Source of the DNA: Gammaproteobacteria bacterium
Lineage (GTDB): Bacteria; Pseudomonadota; Gammaproteobacteria; Chromatiales; Chromatiaceae
NCBI GenBank assembly: GCA_024275295.1
Contig: JAJRZI010000069.1
Coordinates: 1-51,732 of the forward strand
DNA length: 51,732 bases
Direction: 5' to 3'
Below are positions 1 through 10,445 of this stretch, piece by piece. Each line of letters begins with the position of its first letter. Within the stretch, counting starts at the first letter, position 1. A model generated the notes under the pieces. The model saw only the letters and a list, made by a program, of their open reading frames with translations, did not search any database and was not told where the DNA came from. Position numbers and translations under genes: made by a program.

Positions 1-8
1 CCATCCTA

Positions 9-605
9 ATGAAATATGAATATGAGATTCTGGAAAAAAAGCAGGTTTACAAAGGGTTTTTAACGGTTGACCGCTATCGCCTGCGTCATCGTCTGTTTGC
101 TGGTGGCTGGGGTGAGGAGATTGTGCGTGAAAGGGTTGCGCCGCTACGTGCCTCTTCCGTATTGTTGTATGACCCTCAACGGGATGAAGTTGTACTTATT
201 GAACAGTTTCGCATTGGGGCACTTGAATCCCGTCCTCATGCCTGGGTGCTGGAGATTATTGGAGGCCATATCGGAGCGGGAGAGACCCCTGAGGGAGTGG
301 CACGACGGGAATCGCAGGAAGAGGCTGGATGTGAAGTGCTGGATCTAATGCCGATTTGTGAGTTTGTGGTGACTCCTGGAACATCAGGTGAGTCTGTGCA
401 CCTCTTCTGTGGCCGTGTGGATGCATCTAATGCAGGTGGCATCCATGGCCTTATGGACGAAGGTGAAGATATTCGTGTTGAAGTCATGGCGACGGATAAG
501 GCCATGGGTGAGATCTATAACGGACGCATCCACTCAACCACAGGCATCATGGCACTGCAGTGGCTGGCTCTGAATCGTGAGCAACTGCAAAAGCAGTGGG
601 CGTAG
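9..605 (+). CDS. nudF: ADP-ribose pyrophosphatase (Nudix hydrolase)
   Basis: A 198-residue cytosolic Nudix hydrolase, expected to split ADP-ribose into AMP and ribose 5-phosphate. The Nudix box is complete at about residues 86-108: a Gly, five residues to Glu92, then REsqEEaG at 100-107 with the metal-binding glutamates. Length and the N-terminal domain (EILEKKQVYKGFL) match the NudF/YffH group rather than MutT. The ATG lies 8 bases from the window edge, so its ribosome binding site and any upstream operon partner cannot be seen. It converges with pilU, its stop codon directly abutting that of pilU. In many relatives nudF lies near tolC or cpdA, but tolC is 8 kb away here. Substrate choice among nucleoside diphosphate sugars is inferred from the family. 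Confidence 0.9.
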   Translation: MKYEYEILEKKQVYKGFLTVDRYRLRHRLFAGGWGEEIVRERVAPLRASSVLLYDPQRDEVVLIEQFRIGALESRPHAWVLEIIGGHIGAGETPEGVARRESQEEAGCEVLDLMPICEFVVTPGTSGESVHLFCGRVDASNAGGIHGLMDEGEDIRVEVMATDKAMGEIYNGRIHSTTGIMALQWLALNREQLQKQWA

Positions 606-1799
606 TCAGCCGTTATCTGCATCTGGCTCTGGCTGGGTAAAATTAAAGCCTGGCATCTCTTCTTTAGCCTCCTCATCCTCTTCCTTTGGCTTCTCAATCG
701 TTTCAAGGCTAAGCCCCGCGTTATCTGCATCGGCGTCGCCAGACTCGGATAGATTGATACGCAGCCTGAGATTGTTGGGTGAGTCAGCATTTTTGAGGGC
801 TTCATCCAGAGTGATTCTCTTCTCTTTGTAGAGCTTGAAGAGTGCGCCATCAAAGGTCTGCATGCCGATGCCTTCTGATTTTTCCATGATCTCTTTAATG
901 AGGGAAAAATCACCTTTTTTGATCATGTCCTGAATGGTTGAGCTGCCAAGCAGTATTTCAATGGCAGCAGCCCGTTTGCCATCTACAGTGTGTACTAATC
1001 GCTGGGATACAAAGGCCTGCAGGTTGGTTGAGAGATCCTGAAACAGTTGTGACCGGCGCTCTTCAGGAAAAAAGTTGATGATGCGATCCAGTGCCTGGTT
1101 GGAATTATTGGCATGCAGGGTAGAGATTGCCAGATGGCCGGTTTCGGCGAAGGCCAGGGCATGCTCCATGGTTTCCCGGTCACGAATCTCACCGATCAGG
1201 ATGACATCAGGTGCCTGTCGAAGCGTGTTTTTCAGGGCATCAGCGTAGGTTAGGGTATCAACCCCCACCTCACGCTGATTTACGATGGAACGTTTGTGTC
1301 GGTGTACAAATTCGATGGGATCCTCGATGGTGATGATGTGGTCGCCGCTGTTGGCATTGCGGTGGTCGATGAGGGCCGCCAGAGAGGTTGATTTGCCTGA
1401 GCCGGTGCCGCCGACAAAGAGTATCAACCCCCGTTTGACCATAATGATATCGGTCAGTATTTTTGGCAGGTTCAGGTCTTTGACTGTTGGGATTTCAGTC
1501 TTGATATTACGTATCACCATGGATACTTCGTTGCGCTGCTTGAAGATGTTGACCCTAAACCGTCCGACGCCAGGTTCAGAGATCGCCAGATTCATCTCCA
1601 AGGCTGTATCAAACTCCTTACGCTGATCCTCATTCATGACCCCGTTGGCTATCTCTTTGATTTTTCCAGGTTTGAGCGGTTCCTTCTCCAGAGGACGAAG
1701 TACACCGTGAAATTTGGCGCAGGGTGGGGCGCCGGTACTCAAATAGATATCTGAACCATCTTTAACAGCCAGGATTTTAAGGTAGTCTTTGAATTCCAT
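606..1799 (-). CDS. pilU: Type IV pilus twitching ATPase PilU
   Basis: A 397-residue secretion ATPase of the PilT/PilU group, a cytoplasmic hexamer that works with PilT in pilus retraction. Walker A is GGTGSGKST at about 130-138, the Asp box IEDPIE at 158-163, Walker B DVILIGEIRD at 198-207 and the His box GHLAISTLHAN at 221-231. The N-terminus MEFKDYLKILAVKDGSDIYL and the acidic tail after residue 355 are PilU traits; PilT is shorter and lacks the tail. PilT normally precedes PilU but is not in this window, the next gene upstream being purB. The start is the ATG at 1799; only a weak ribosome binding site (gatgag) is visible. No defect is seen. Confidence 0.92.
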   Translation of the reverse strand: MEFKDYLKILAVKDGSDIYLSTGAPPCAKFHGVLRPLEKEPLKPGKIKEIANGVMNEDQRKEFDTALEMNLAISEPGVGRFRVNIFKQRNEVSMVIRNIKTEIPTVKDLNLPKILTDIIMVKRGLILFVGGTGSGKSTSLAALIDHRNANSGDHIITIEDPIEFVHRHKRSIVNQREVGVDTLTYADALKNTLRQAPDVILIGEIRDRETMEHALAFAETGHLAISTLHANNSNQALDRIINFFPEERRSQLFQDLSTNLQAFVSQRLVHTVDGKRAAAIEILLGSSTIQDMIKKGDFSLIKEIMEKSEGIGMQTFDGALFKLYKEKRITLDEALKNADSPNNLRLRINLSESGDADADNAGLSLETIEKPKEEDEEAKEEMPGFNFTQPEPDADNG

Positions 1800-1885
1800 T
1801 AAGGCAGTCTCATCTTAATAGTTGATACAGCCTGTAGCGACGGAAACATAAAATACATTAGTGCCATGTTTGACGGGTGGATAAA

Positions 1886-3400
<1,515 letters not shown>

Positions 3401-3404
3401 TTAA

Positions 3405-5393
3405 ATGATTAGGCTATTTAAAAAACCCACTTCATGGCGCCTTGGTGTGGCGATGGCGGTTATTACGACCTTGGCATTTATTGGAATGCTGAGTTCTATT
3501 TATACAGCTGAAACAGTTCGTGGAGATGCTGGAGCAATCAATCAGGCTGGTGCTTTGCGCATGCAGTCCTATCGTATTCTCTCGGCAATTGATTTGGATC
3601 AGGATGTAGGCAGTAAAAATGCCTCAATAGCACGAGCCATTGAGGCTGAACTGTTGGAATTTGATTACCGCCTGACTCACCCTACTTTGGTTGAGATGCT
3701 TCCGACTAACTTTGAACCTGCTCAGCAGGTTGAATACAGGCGCTTAAGCCAAAGATGGAACAGTGAAATTAAGCCTATATTTTTAGCTTATGCTGTATCT
3801 CGTGGCTATGCGGGAGGCCCACAGGCACAGCACACGGGTAGTACACCAGGTCAACGCAGTAATATCAGACAAAAATATCTCTCATTGGTAAATGATTTTG
3901 TTGTTGATATCGATAGTTTTGTCAGCATGCTGGAAGGGGCATCTGAGGCAAAGATTCGAAGCCTGAAGCTGATTATGATCATCTCCCTTGCTTTTACACT
4001 GTGTGCTGTACTGTTTACCGTATATTTAGTTACAACAAAGGTTTTAGAGCCATTGGATAGGCTATTGGTTTGTGCTAACAGTGCAAGGCGAGGTGATTTT
4101 TCGGTTAAAACCCAGTATACCGCTGATGATGAATTAGGGCAGTTGGGCGTGGCTTTTAATGTGATGTCCGAAGATCTCTCCAAGATGTATGCCAACCTGG
4201 AAACCCGGGTGAAAGAGAAGACAACTGATCTGGAGCGCAGTAACCAATCATTAGAGTTGTTGTACAACACGATTAGGCGTTGAAGTGAAGCACCGCTATC
4301 TGATGCAACCTATGAAAACCTGTTAAGGGATATTGAAAAACCGCTGGGCTTTGGACCGGGTGCTATCTGTTTGGGGCAAAATGCGCTTACCAGTCAACAT
4401 GTATTGGCCTCTACTAGAAAAGCGGTAGGTGATATTCCAGATGTTTGCTCTCACCTTAATTGTAATGAGTGCTACGCTGATGGAGCTACCCACGTCTTTA
4501 ATGCAACTGCAGGTGATGACCAGGTACAACTGATCTCTACCCCCATTAAAGATCAGGATGTACAAGTTGGAGTGCTGTTTATGGAAGTGCCGCCTAAGGG
4601 TGAGGTAGAAGAACGGCAAACGCAAATGTTGGAAACAGTGGCGCGTCATGTGGGTATGGCGCTTAATCTTACCCAGCGTGTTACTGAATCCAGAAGATTA
4701 GCACTGTTGGAAGAGCGTAGTGTAATTGCACGTGAATTGCATGATTCGTTGGCTCAATCATTATCATATCTAAAAATCCAGGCAACACGTCTGGATATGA
4801 CTATTGCCAAACCCAATACAGAGCAGGAAGTTCAAGTCATTATAGGTGAAATGCGAGAAGGCATTAGTTCGGCATACCGCCAGTTGCGAGAGCTGTTAAC
4901 AACCTTCCGTCTTAAAATGGAAGGTCGAGGGTTAATTAAAGCTGTTGAGAAGAGTGTTGAAGATTGGCGTGCACGAAGTGAGATTAATATTACATTGGAA
5001 AATGAGTTAGAAGGATGCCAGCTCAATGCACACCAAGAAATTCATGTTATGCAGGTGGTACGAGAAGTGTTGTCCAATGCGGTTAATCACTCAAAAGCTA
5101 AAAATGTTCAGGTTAAGCTACTTTTTGATAGTAGTAATTGCCGGGTCACAATGAGTATTGAAGATGATGGTGTTGGAATATCGGATCTGGCACAGCGCCG
5201 AAACCATTATGGTTTGGCAATAGTTAATGAACGTGCAGGCAAACTGGGTGGAGAGATTGAGATGTCTCAACGTGAAGGAGGAGGAACTCGTGTGAAATTA
5301 GAGTTCTCGACTGATGCCAGAAATATTGTAGATTTTAAGCAAATGATGTCACAAGAGGTGATTACGGATACGGAAGTTGAAAAAATGTGCTGA
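3405..5393 (+). pseudogene. narX: NarX-type nitrate/nitrite sensor kinase, one in-frame TGA
   Basis: An inner-membrane sensor kinase of the NarX/NarQ family: TM1 at about 12-33, a periplasmic four-helix sensor, TM2 at about 188-210, HAMP to about 263, a central Cys-containing module (CSHLNCNEC), HisKA_3 with phospho-acceptor His446 in ARELHDSLAQSLSY, and a HATPase with VLSNAVNHS and DDGVGI. The nitrate-binding P-box is visible just after TM1 (AINQAGALRMQSYRI, about 44-58), with the arginine that in E. coli NarX contacts nitrate. The frame of 663 codons holds one TGA at 4281-4283 (codon 293), between NTIRR and SEAPLSDATYE at the HAMP/central-module junction; both halves are in the same frame and well conserved. 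The ancestral codon is uncertain (Leu or Gly). It is followed 17 bases later by its narL-type partner. No nitrate reductase genes are in the window. Confidence 0.85.
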
Positions 5394-5410
5394 ATTAAGT
5401 GGGCCATATA

Positions 5411-6061
5411 ATGAATGAAAAAAACAGACACACCATTATAGCAATCGATGATCATCCATTGTTCAGAAAAGGTGTTGCCGACCTTATTGCATTGGTTGAT
5501 TCATTGACCTTGGTGGGGGAGGCGGCCTCTGGTCAAGAGGGGCTGGAATTAGCTGTTAAGCTAAATCCAGATTTGATTTTGCTTGATATGAATATGAAAG
5601 GCATGGGTGGGGTTGAGACACTGAAAGCCATTAAAGCTACAGATGTTGATTCCCGTGTCATCATGCTAACTGTCTCTGATAATGAAGAGAATGTTGTTGC
5701 AGCATTGCGTGCTGGTGCAGATGGTTATCTTCTTAAGGATATGGAGCCGGAAGATATTCTGGAGCGGCTTCAAATAGCTGCAAATGGTCAGTTTGTAATA
5801 TGTGATAAATTAACTGAACTACTGGCACATGCCTTGCGTGATGATTCAGCACCAAAAAAACCATCACAAGCTGGATTAACCCAAAGAGAGGAGCAGATAC
5901 TAAAACTCATTTCCAGTGGGTACAGTAATAAATTGATTGCTCGTGAGTTGGACATCACAGAGGGGACAGTTAAGGTGCATGTGAAGCATCTATTGAAAAA
6001 GTTAAATTTAAGATCCAGGTTAGAGGCGGCGGTTTGGGCGGCAAACCGAAAAAAACAGTAG
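5411..6061 (+). CDS. narL: NarL/FixJ-family response regulator
   Basis: A 216-residue DNA-binding response regulator, presumed partner of the NarX-type kinase just upstream. The receiver domain has the acidic pair in IAIDDHPLFRKG, the phospho-acceptor Asp in LILLDMNMKG, and the conserved Lys in YLLKDM. The C-terminal LuxR-type helix-turn-helix spans roughly 155-212 (LTQREEQILKLISSGYSNK, then TEGTVKVHVKHLLKKL). I chose the ATG at 5411 because it gives the standard MNEKNRHTIIAIDDHP beginning; a GTG at 5399 in the same frame is less likely. No regulatory target is in the window. By family it would bind TACYYMT-like heptamers and control respiration of nitrogen oxides; that is inference. Confidence 0.88.
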   Translation: MNEKNRHTIIAIDDHPLFRKGVADLIALVDSLTLVGEAASGQEGLELAVKLNPDLILLDMNMKGMGGVETLKAIKATDVDSRVIMLTVSDNEENVVAALRAGADGYLLKDMEPEDILERLQIAANGQFVICDKLTELLAHALRDDSAPKKPSQAGLTQREEQILKLISSGYSNKLIARELDITEGTVKVHVKHLLKKLNLRSRLEAAVWAANRKKQ

Positions 6062-6120
6062 TATGAGCAATTGCGTATATTCAGATGTAGAAACGAAATA
6101 GTATAGAGGCTGCCATATAC

Positions 6121-6495
6121 TTAAAGTGGTACACCCATTTCCAGTTCTGTCAATAAAAAGCGGAGTTCATCGGCAAAGAGATTAGAGCCATCTACGCTGC
6201 GTCCCAGACGCCCCTGCTCAAGGCGATAGCGTAGGGCTTTCAGAAAAGTCTCTTCTGGCTCCCACTGGCCGGTCACCCGCCCCATAGAGTCATGACTGGC
6301 ATTGACCTCATATAACCCTCCGTCTTGACGAAACAGCACGAAGGCCTCACCGCCGAGTTCATCATGCATGTAAGTTGCCAGCAGAATGGTTACGTTTGCC
6401 AGCTCATGCGTCAGCAATCCAAACTCCTTTTTCAACAACTCCATATCTCCACCATGCCATTCATTGAGAAAGATGTTGCTCTGGTAAGTACCCAT
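6121..6495 (-). CDS. Conserved protein of unknown function
   Basis: A 124-residue soluble protein I do not recognise. It has no signal peptide, membrane segment or cysteine motif. The N-terminal half is mixed (MGTYQSNIFLNEWHGGDMELLKKEFGL would be quoted only in part; the helix MELLKKEFGLLTHELANVTI begins near residue 18), and the C-terminal third looks helical with acidic and Leu residues (FADELRFLLTELEMGVPL). Codon use and composition resemble the neighbours, so it is likely real rather than a shadow. It lies between narL (convergent, 59 bases) and xthA (same strand, upstream in transcription, 72 bases). An internal Met at residue 18 is an alternative start. No function is proposed. Confidence 0.6.
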   Translation of the reverse strand: MGTYQSNIFLNEWHGGDMELLKKEFGLLTHELANVTILLATYMHDELGGEAFVLFRQDGGLYEVNASHDSMGRVTGQWEPEETFLKALRYRLEQGRLGRSVDGSNLFADELRFLLTELEMGVPL

Positions 6496-6567
6496 TGTCA
6501 GTCCATAAACCTATATCAATCAGTTAAACCTTTTGTATCTTAGTCGCTCATGCTATGGCTTGGCTGA

Positions 6568-7389
6568 TTAATTGAGGTTAAAAGTTGCCCATATCGGGCA
6601 GTGGTCAGAAGGTTTCTCCATACTTCTAATATCGTAGGCTATTCCTGCGTCTGTACAAAGCTCCATTAACGGCTTTGTTGCAAGGATGAGATCAATACGC
6701 AATCCTCGTTTGGGTTCACGATCAAATCCCCGGCTGCGATAGTCAAACCAGCTAAAACGATCATCAATATCAGGATGCAGCTCACGAAAGGTATCCAGCA
6801 GCCCCCAGTCAGATATGCCCTGCAGCCATTTACGCTCTTCAGGCAGAAAGCAGCACTTGCCCTCCCGCAGCCAGCGTTTGGCATTGGCAGGGCCAATGCC
6901 AATATCAATATCCAATGGTGCAATATTCATATCCCCTATCACCAGTACTTTGTCATTAGGGGTGAAGTTTTCAGCTAGAAAACTCAGTAGATCGGCATAA
7001 AACTTGCGCTTATTGGGGTATTTGGTTTCATGGGCACAATTCTCCCCCTGAGGAAAATAGCCATTGATGACGGTGATCTTATCGCCTGTTGAGGTGCTGA
7101 AGGTGCCTGCAATCAATCGCCGTTGAGCATCATCATTTTCATCGGTCGGAAAACCTCGTTGCACTGATAATGGCTGCTGCTTTGATAGCAGGGCAACGCC
7201 GTAATGCCCCTTCTGCCCATGATAAGCAGCATTATAACCCAGCTCCTCAATGGCGGCTTGGGGGAATTCGGCATCCTGCACTTTTGTCTCCTGGATACCG
7301 ATAATATCCGGAGCGTATTTCTCTTTAAGCGTTAAAAGCTGATGGGGACGAGCACGAATGCCATTGGTATTGAATGAGATGATTTTCAT
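6568..7389 (-). CDS. xthA: Exodeoxyribonuclease III
   Basis: A 273-residue exonuclease III (E. coli XthA has 268), the cytosolic AP endonuclease and 3'-phosphatase/3'-5' exonuclease of base-excision repair. Family motifs run through the protein: [18 protein letters not shown] at the start with the Asn ligand, IQETKVQD with the metal-binding Glu near residue 34, [18 protein letters not shown] with the catalytic Asp/Asn, [12 protein letters not shown] and the C-terminal [10 protein letters not shown] with the catalytic Asp/His. The ATG at 7389 gives the canonical N-terminus. It lies 23 bases downstream of the small exported-protein gene on the same strand, so they may share a transcript. Nothing is abnormal. 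Confidence 0.95.
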   Translation of the reverse strand: MKIISFNTNGIRARPHQLLTLKEKYAPDIIGIQETKVQDAEFPQAAIEELGYNAAYHGQKGHYGVALLSKQQPLSVQRGFPTDENDDAQRRLIAGTFSTSTGDKITVINGYFPQGENCAHETKYPNKRKFYADLLSFLAENFTPNDKVLVIGDMNIAPLDIDIGIGPANAKRWLREGKCCFLPEERKWLQGISDWGLLDTFRELHPDIDDRFSWFDYRSRGFDREPKRGLRIDLILATKPLMELCTDAGIAYDIRSMEKPSDHCPIWATFNLN

Positions 7390-7412
7390 TGTTATGGGTG
7401 ATGCAGAGTTCG

Positions 7413-7787
7413 TTATTGCTCTGCTTTACCTTGCTCCAGATTTGAAAGTAATTTAATCAATGACATTGAGGCTGTAAAAAAGTCTTCGGTAGGATGTTCA
7501 TCGCAGTAGATCTGAATACGCCGCATTGCCCCTGGTACCTCAACGCCACGCAGCATATCCTCACCCGTTGCCAGATTTAGCCCTGAAACAAAGCCGGTCA
7601 ACCAATCACGGTAGTGCAGATACTTCTCAATCTGCGCTTCCAGGCCGGTATCCCAGCCTTCATAGGCCTCAAGATAGGCTTCGCAGGGTTTTACTCCATA
7701 GCCCAGTAACTGAGAGGGGGCGGCATTCGCAGAGGTTAGACAAAGCTGAAGAAGCGCCAGCAGTAGTATTCGTTTTATCAAGGACAT
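7413..7787 (-). CDS. Small exported protein of unknown function
   Basis: A 124-residue protein with a clear signal peptide ([22 protein letters not shown], cleavage probably after ANA at 23), so the mature protein of about 100 residues should be periplasmic. The mature part has two cysteines, in [10 protein letters not shown] and IQIYCDEHP, which could form a disulfide, and a helical C-terminus. The layout (Cys-x-x-Tyr, a WLTGFVSG turn, then YCDEHP) loosely recalls small periplasmic Rap1a/Tai-like or HdeA-like proteins, but I cannot assign a family. It is transcribed away from the tolC region and towards xthA. No ribosome binding site stands out. Confidence 0.65.
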   Translation of the reverse strand: MSLIKRILLLALLQLCLTSANAAPSQLLGYGVKPCEAYLEAYEGWDTGLEAQIEKYLHYRDWLTGFVSGLNLATGEDMLRGVEVPGAMRRIQIYCDEHPTEDFFTASMSLIKLLSNLEQGKAEQ

Positions 7788-8350
7788 CGCTAGAGATTAA
7801 TCATTCCAATCCAGTCTATTTGGTCTTATTGTGGCATAGCGTAGCCCTGATGTGCCAGCATGACTAATGGATAGAGAATCAGGCAGGAAGGAAAAAAGAT
7901 GGATGCTCTACTTTTTGCGAAACCAGAATTTAAATAGCAACATTCCTACTTAACAATTGCACATCAGCAATGAGGGGGAGATTACCCGCATGCAATCCTT
8001 AAGACAAAAAGCAAAACATCCATACAAAGGAGGAGAAATCAGTCCTGGTTCCCGTTTGCATACAGCTGGGGGGAGTAATTTGGAAATCAAGCAAGGCAGT
8101 CAATATATCTGCCAAAGAGATCTCATCACCATTTCGTGGGCCAGTTTACCCTAAATAGCCCTATGAGTAATGTGGTCTATTGTCGCATGCCATAGTATTT
8201 TAGAATTGAGTGCTGAGTGTATAGAGGAACCTATCTGGTAGAGCATCTGCTATCATCATGTTACTGAACTGATGCGCCAATATTTATTGGCTCATGCTGT
8301 CGCCTGCATTTGGTACTAAGTTACGGAATAATAATGGAATTGAGGTATAC
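7788..8350. other. Intergenic stretch before tolC, no gene recognised
   Basis: About 560 bases between the divergent exported-protein gene and the tolC-like gene. The region is AT-richer than its surroundings. A 55-codon frame at 7990-8154 has no RBS at a sensible distance and no recognisable product, so I do not call it. I saw no strong hairpin, riboswitch or convincing -35/-10 pair. Promoters for both flanking genes should lie here. Confidence 0.4.
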
Positions 8351-9679
8351 ATGAAAAAGACATTGGCTCTATGGAGTCTCTTTGTGCTGCCTGGGTTTTT
8401 GCCTGTTTATGCGTTGGATTTGATTCAAACGTATGAGCTGGGGCTGCAAAATGACCCTCAGTTACAGGTCATGCGTGCGGAACGTGATTCAGTGCGTGAA
8501 AGCCGCCCACAGGCATTGGCGCAATTGCGACCCACGCTTTCAGTGAGTGGTGATGTTAATCGCACCCATAGTAATGTCAAATCCTCCTCAAGCAGCATGG
8601 CATTTAGTGCCTATAGCATAGGAGAGAGTACCTCTAATAAGACGGTATTTTCATTGAGCCTGAGCCAGCCCCTCTATCGCAAAGACTATTGGATCCAATT
8701 GCAGCAGGCGGATAATCAGATTGCCCAGGCTGAGGCCAACTATGCCACAGAGCAGCAGGGGCTGATCATGCGTATCGCCCAGGCCTATTTTGATGTGCTT
8801 TCAGCGCAGGATACCCTCGGTTTTACGCATGCGGAAACGAGGGCAATACTTCGACAGCTTGATCAGGCGCAGCAGCGATTTGATGTGGGGCTGATCGCTA
8901 TTACGTCAGTGCATGAAGCGCAGGCGGCTTATGATAAAGCCAGGGCAGATGAGATTCAGGCGGAAAATGAGCTGGGTGATGCCTGGGAGGCGCTGCATGA
9001 AATTATTGGTAGCAGTGAAAAGGTATTGGCGTTATTGACAGCCGATTTGCCATTGAATATGCCAATACCGGATTCAATAGATCAATGGAGTGATGCAGCG
9101 CTGCAACAGAACCCAAAGCTTGTGGCGTTACACAGCGCCACGGCGGTAGCGCGGCAAAATATTGAGCTGCAGCGATCAGGTCACTATCCCACATTGGCTC
9201 TTGTGGGTTCGCATTCAATTAGCCGAAGCAATGCTGCACGTGCCTCGAATACAGATGCCAGCAGTATCGGATTACAATTGAATGTGCCGCTTTACCTGGG
9301 TGGTGGCGTAACCTCGCGCACCCGGCAGGCACGTTTTGACTTTGAAAAGGCACAACAGAATCTGGATAGAGAACGCAGGGCTGTTAAACGGCAGGTTCGG
9401 GATGCCTATCGTGGTGTTGTTTCAAGTATCAGCCGTGTAAAGGCGCTGAAGGCAACCACAGTCTCTGCAAAGAGTGCATTAGAGGCAACGGAAGCGGGTT
9501 TTGAAGTGGGGACAAGAACGATGGTGGATGTACTGGCAGAGCAGCAAAATCTCTATCGGGCCCGTCGTGACTACTCCCGTGTACGATATGATTATATTCT
9601 GAATGGTCTGCGGCTTAAGCTGGCGGCAGGCAGCTTGTCACGGGCTGATCTTGAAAAGATAACCCCTTGGCTGAACTGA
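8351..9679 (+). CDS. tolC: TolC-family outer-membrane efflux/secretion channel
   Basis: A 442-residue TolC-type protein, the trimeric outer-membrane channel that docks to type I secretion and RND or MFS efflux pumps. The ATG at 8351 follows a gagg ribosome binding site and opens a clean signal peptide (MKKTLALWSLFVLPGFL...VYA, about 21 residues). The mature start LDLIQTYELGLQNDPQL is the usual first helix of TolC, and the repeated structural half is marked by LQLNVPLYLGGGVTSRTRQA. The end EVGTRTMVDVLAEQQNLYRA is the well-conserved second-repeat helix. An upstream in-frame ATG at 8294 would add 19 residues before the signal peptide and is rejected. No pump genes are adjacent, so it may serve several partners, as E. 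coli TolC does. Confidence 0.9.
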   Translation: MKKTLALWSLFVLPGFLPVYALDLIQTYELGLQNDPQLQVMRAERDSVRESRPQALAQLRPTLSVSGDVNRTHSNVKSSSSSMAFSAYSIGESTSNKTVFSLSLSQPLYRKDYWIQLQQADNQIAQAEANYATEQQGLIMRIAQAYFDVLSAQDTLGFTHAETRAILRQLDQAQQRFDVGLIAITSVHEAQAAYDKARADEIQAENELGDAWEALHEIIGSSEKVLALLTADLPLNMPIPDSIDQWSDAALQQNPKLVALHSATAVARQNIELQRSGHYPTLALVGSHSISRSNAARASNTDASSIGLQLNVPLYLGGGVTSRTRQARFDFEKAQQNLDRERRAVKRQVRDAYRGVVSSISRVKALKATTVSAKSALEATEAGFEVGTRTMVDVLAEQQNLYRARRDYSRVRYDYILNGLRLKLAAGSLSRADLEKITPWLN

Positions 9680-10039
9680 GAAAAGAGCTGCTTATAGGTG
9701 TGATGCAGGTCTCTCGAATTGACCCGTAACTATCCTGCTTCGGGTGTATGTTGAACCGCATTCCCAGCAACTTATAGGTAGTCAAAGGGAAGCACTCTTA
9801 TGGCTCGAAATTGCCTATTTATTGATCGTATAGCTGTATGAGTAAAAATATGATGATTTTTTTACCAGAAAGAGTAAAAAACAGTAGATTATTGTGTGTA
9901 ATTTGTATATGTTACGGCTCAGCAGCTTTTGTTTAGTAGTGGTTCCGGCAGTACCTTGCAGTATATACAGCAGAACCTTTCGTAATTTCTTAACAATCTG
10001 CATGTTTGTACTAAATCATATATATAGAGGTAATCCAGA
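9680..10039 (+). other. Long AT-rich leader region before the cold-shock gene
   Basis: About 360 bases without a gene between tolC and the cold-shock gene. The last 220 bases are strongly AT-rich. Cold-shock genes of the CspA family often have a long, structured 5' untranslated region that acts as a thermosensor; the space fits such a leader, but I could not identify a promoter with proper spacing or a cold box. The motif CTTATAGGT occurs twice (near 9691 and 9771). Confidence 0.35.
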
Positions 10040-10243
10040 ATGGCTACAGGCACAGTAAAATGGTTCAATGACAGCAAGGGCTTCGGCTTTATTGCTCCTT
10101 CCGACGGCAGCGATGACGTATTTGTTCATCACTCAGCAATCCAGGCCAGCGGCTTCAAATCACTGGCTGAAGGTCAGCAAGTGACATTTGATGTTGAACG
10201 TGGCGCTAAAGGACTGAGTGCGACTAACGTGGTTCCGCAATAG
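10040..10243 (+). CDS. CspA-family cold-shock protein
   Basis: A 67-residue single cold-shock domain, a small OB-fold RNA chaperone that binds single-stranded RNA and DNA in the cytoplasm. It begins [23 protein letters not shown]1 is KGFGFI (about 14-19) and RNP2 is VFVHHSAI (about 31-38), both intact, and the end GLSATNVVP is typical. A gaggtaatccaga stretch supplies the ribosome binding site. It is monocistronic, bounded by an AT-rich leader and a strong hairpin terminator. Which paralogue (cspA, cspC, cspD, cspE) cannot be told from one copy, so no symbol is given. Cold induction is inference from the leader length. Confidence 0.95.
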   Translation: MATGTVKWFNDSKGFGFIAPSDGSDDVFVHHSAIQASGFKSLAEGQQVTFDVERGAKGLSATNVVPQ

Positions 10244-10262
10244 TTCGGATCTCGTTTAAGAC

Positions 10263-10298
10263 ACAGCAAAAACCCCGCAATAGCGGGGTTTTTGCTGT
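10263..10298 (+). terminator. Rho-independent terminator of the cold-shock gene
   Basis: A perfect 16-bp stem (10263-10278 with 10283-10298) around a 4-base AATA loop. The upper stem is ACCCCGC/GCGGGGT and the lower stem is A-rich on the 5' side and T-rich on the 3' side. It lies 20 bases after the stop codon. The symmetric A/T lower stem means it could also stop transcription from the other strand. Confidence 0.9.
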
Positions 10299-10445
10299 CT
10301 GGGGGATTATTATTGCCATGAGCGATGCATGGTATCTACCCATATCATACTGAAACCTCAGTATTAAGTGGGTTGCATGCTGCGCGGTATTTTGTCGCAG
10401 TAGCATACAAGTAAGATGCAATAGTGTTTATCATGTGCGGTCGAT

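Noticed and set aside
7957-8154. A short open frame upstream of tolC
   Set aside because: No ribosome binding site at a proper distance, no conserved motif, and composition unlike the neighbouring genes.
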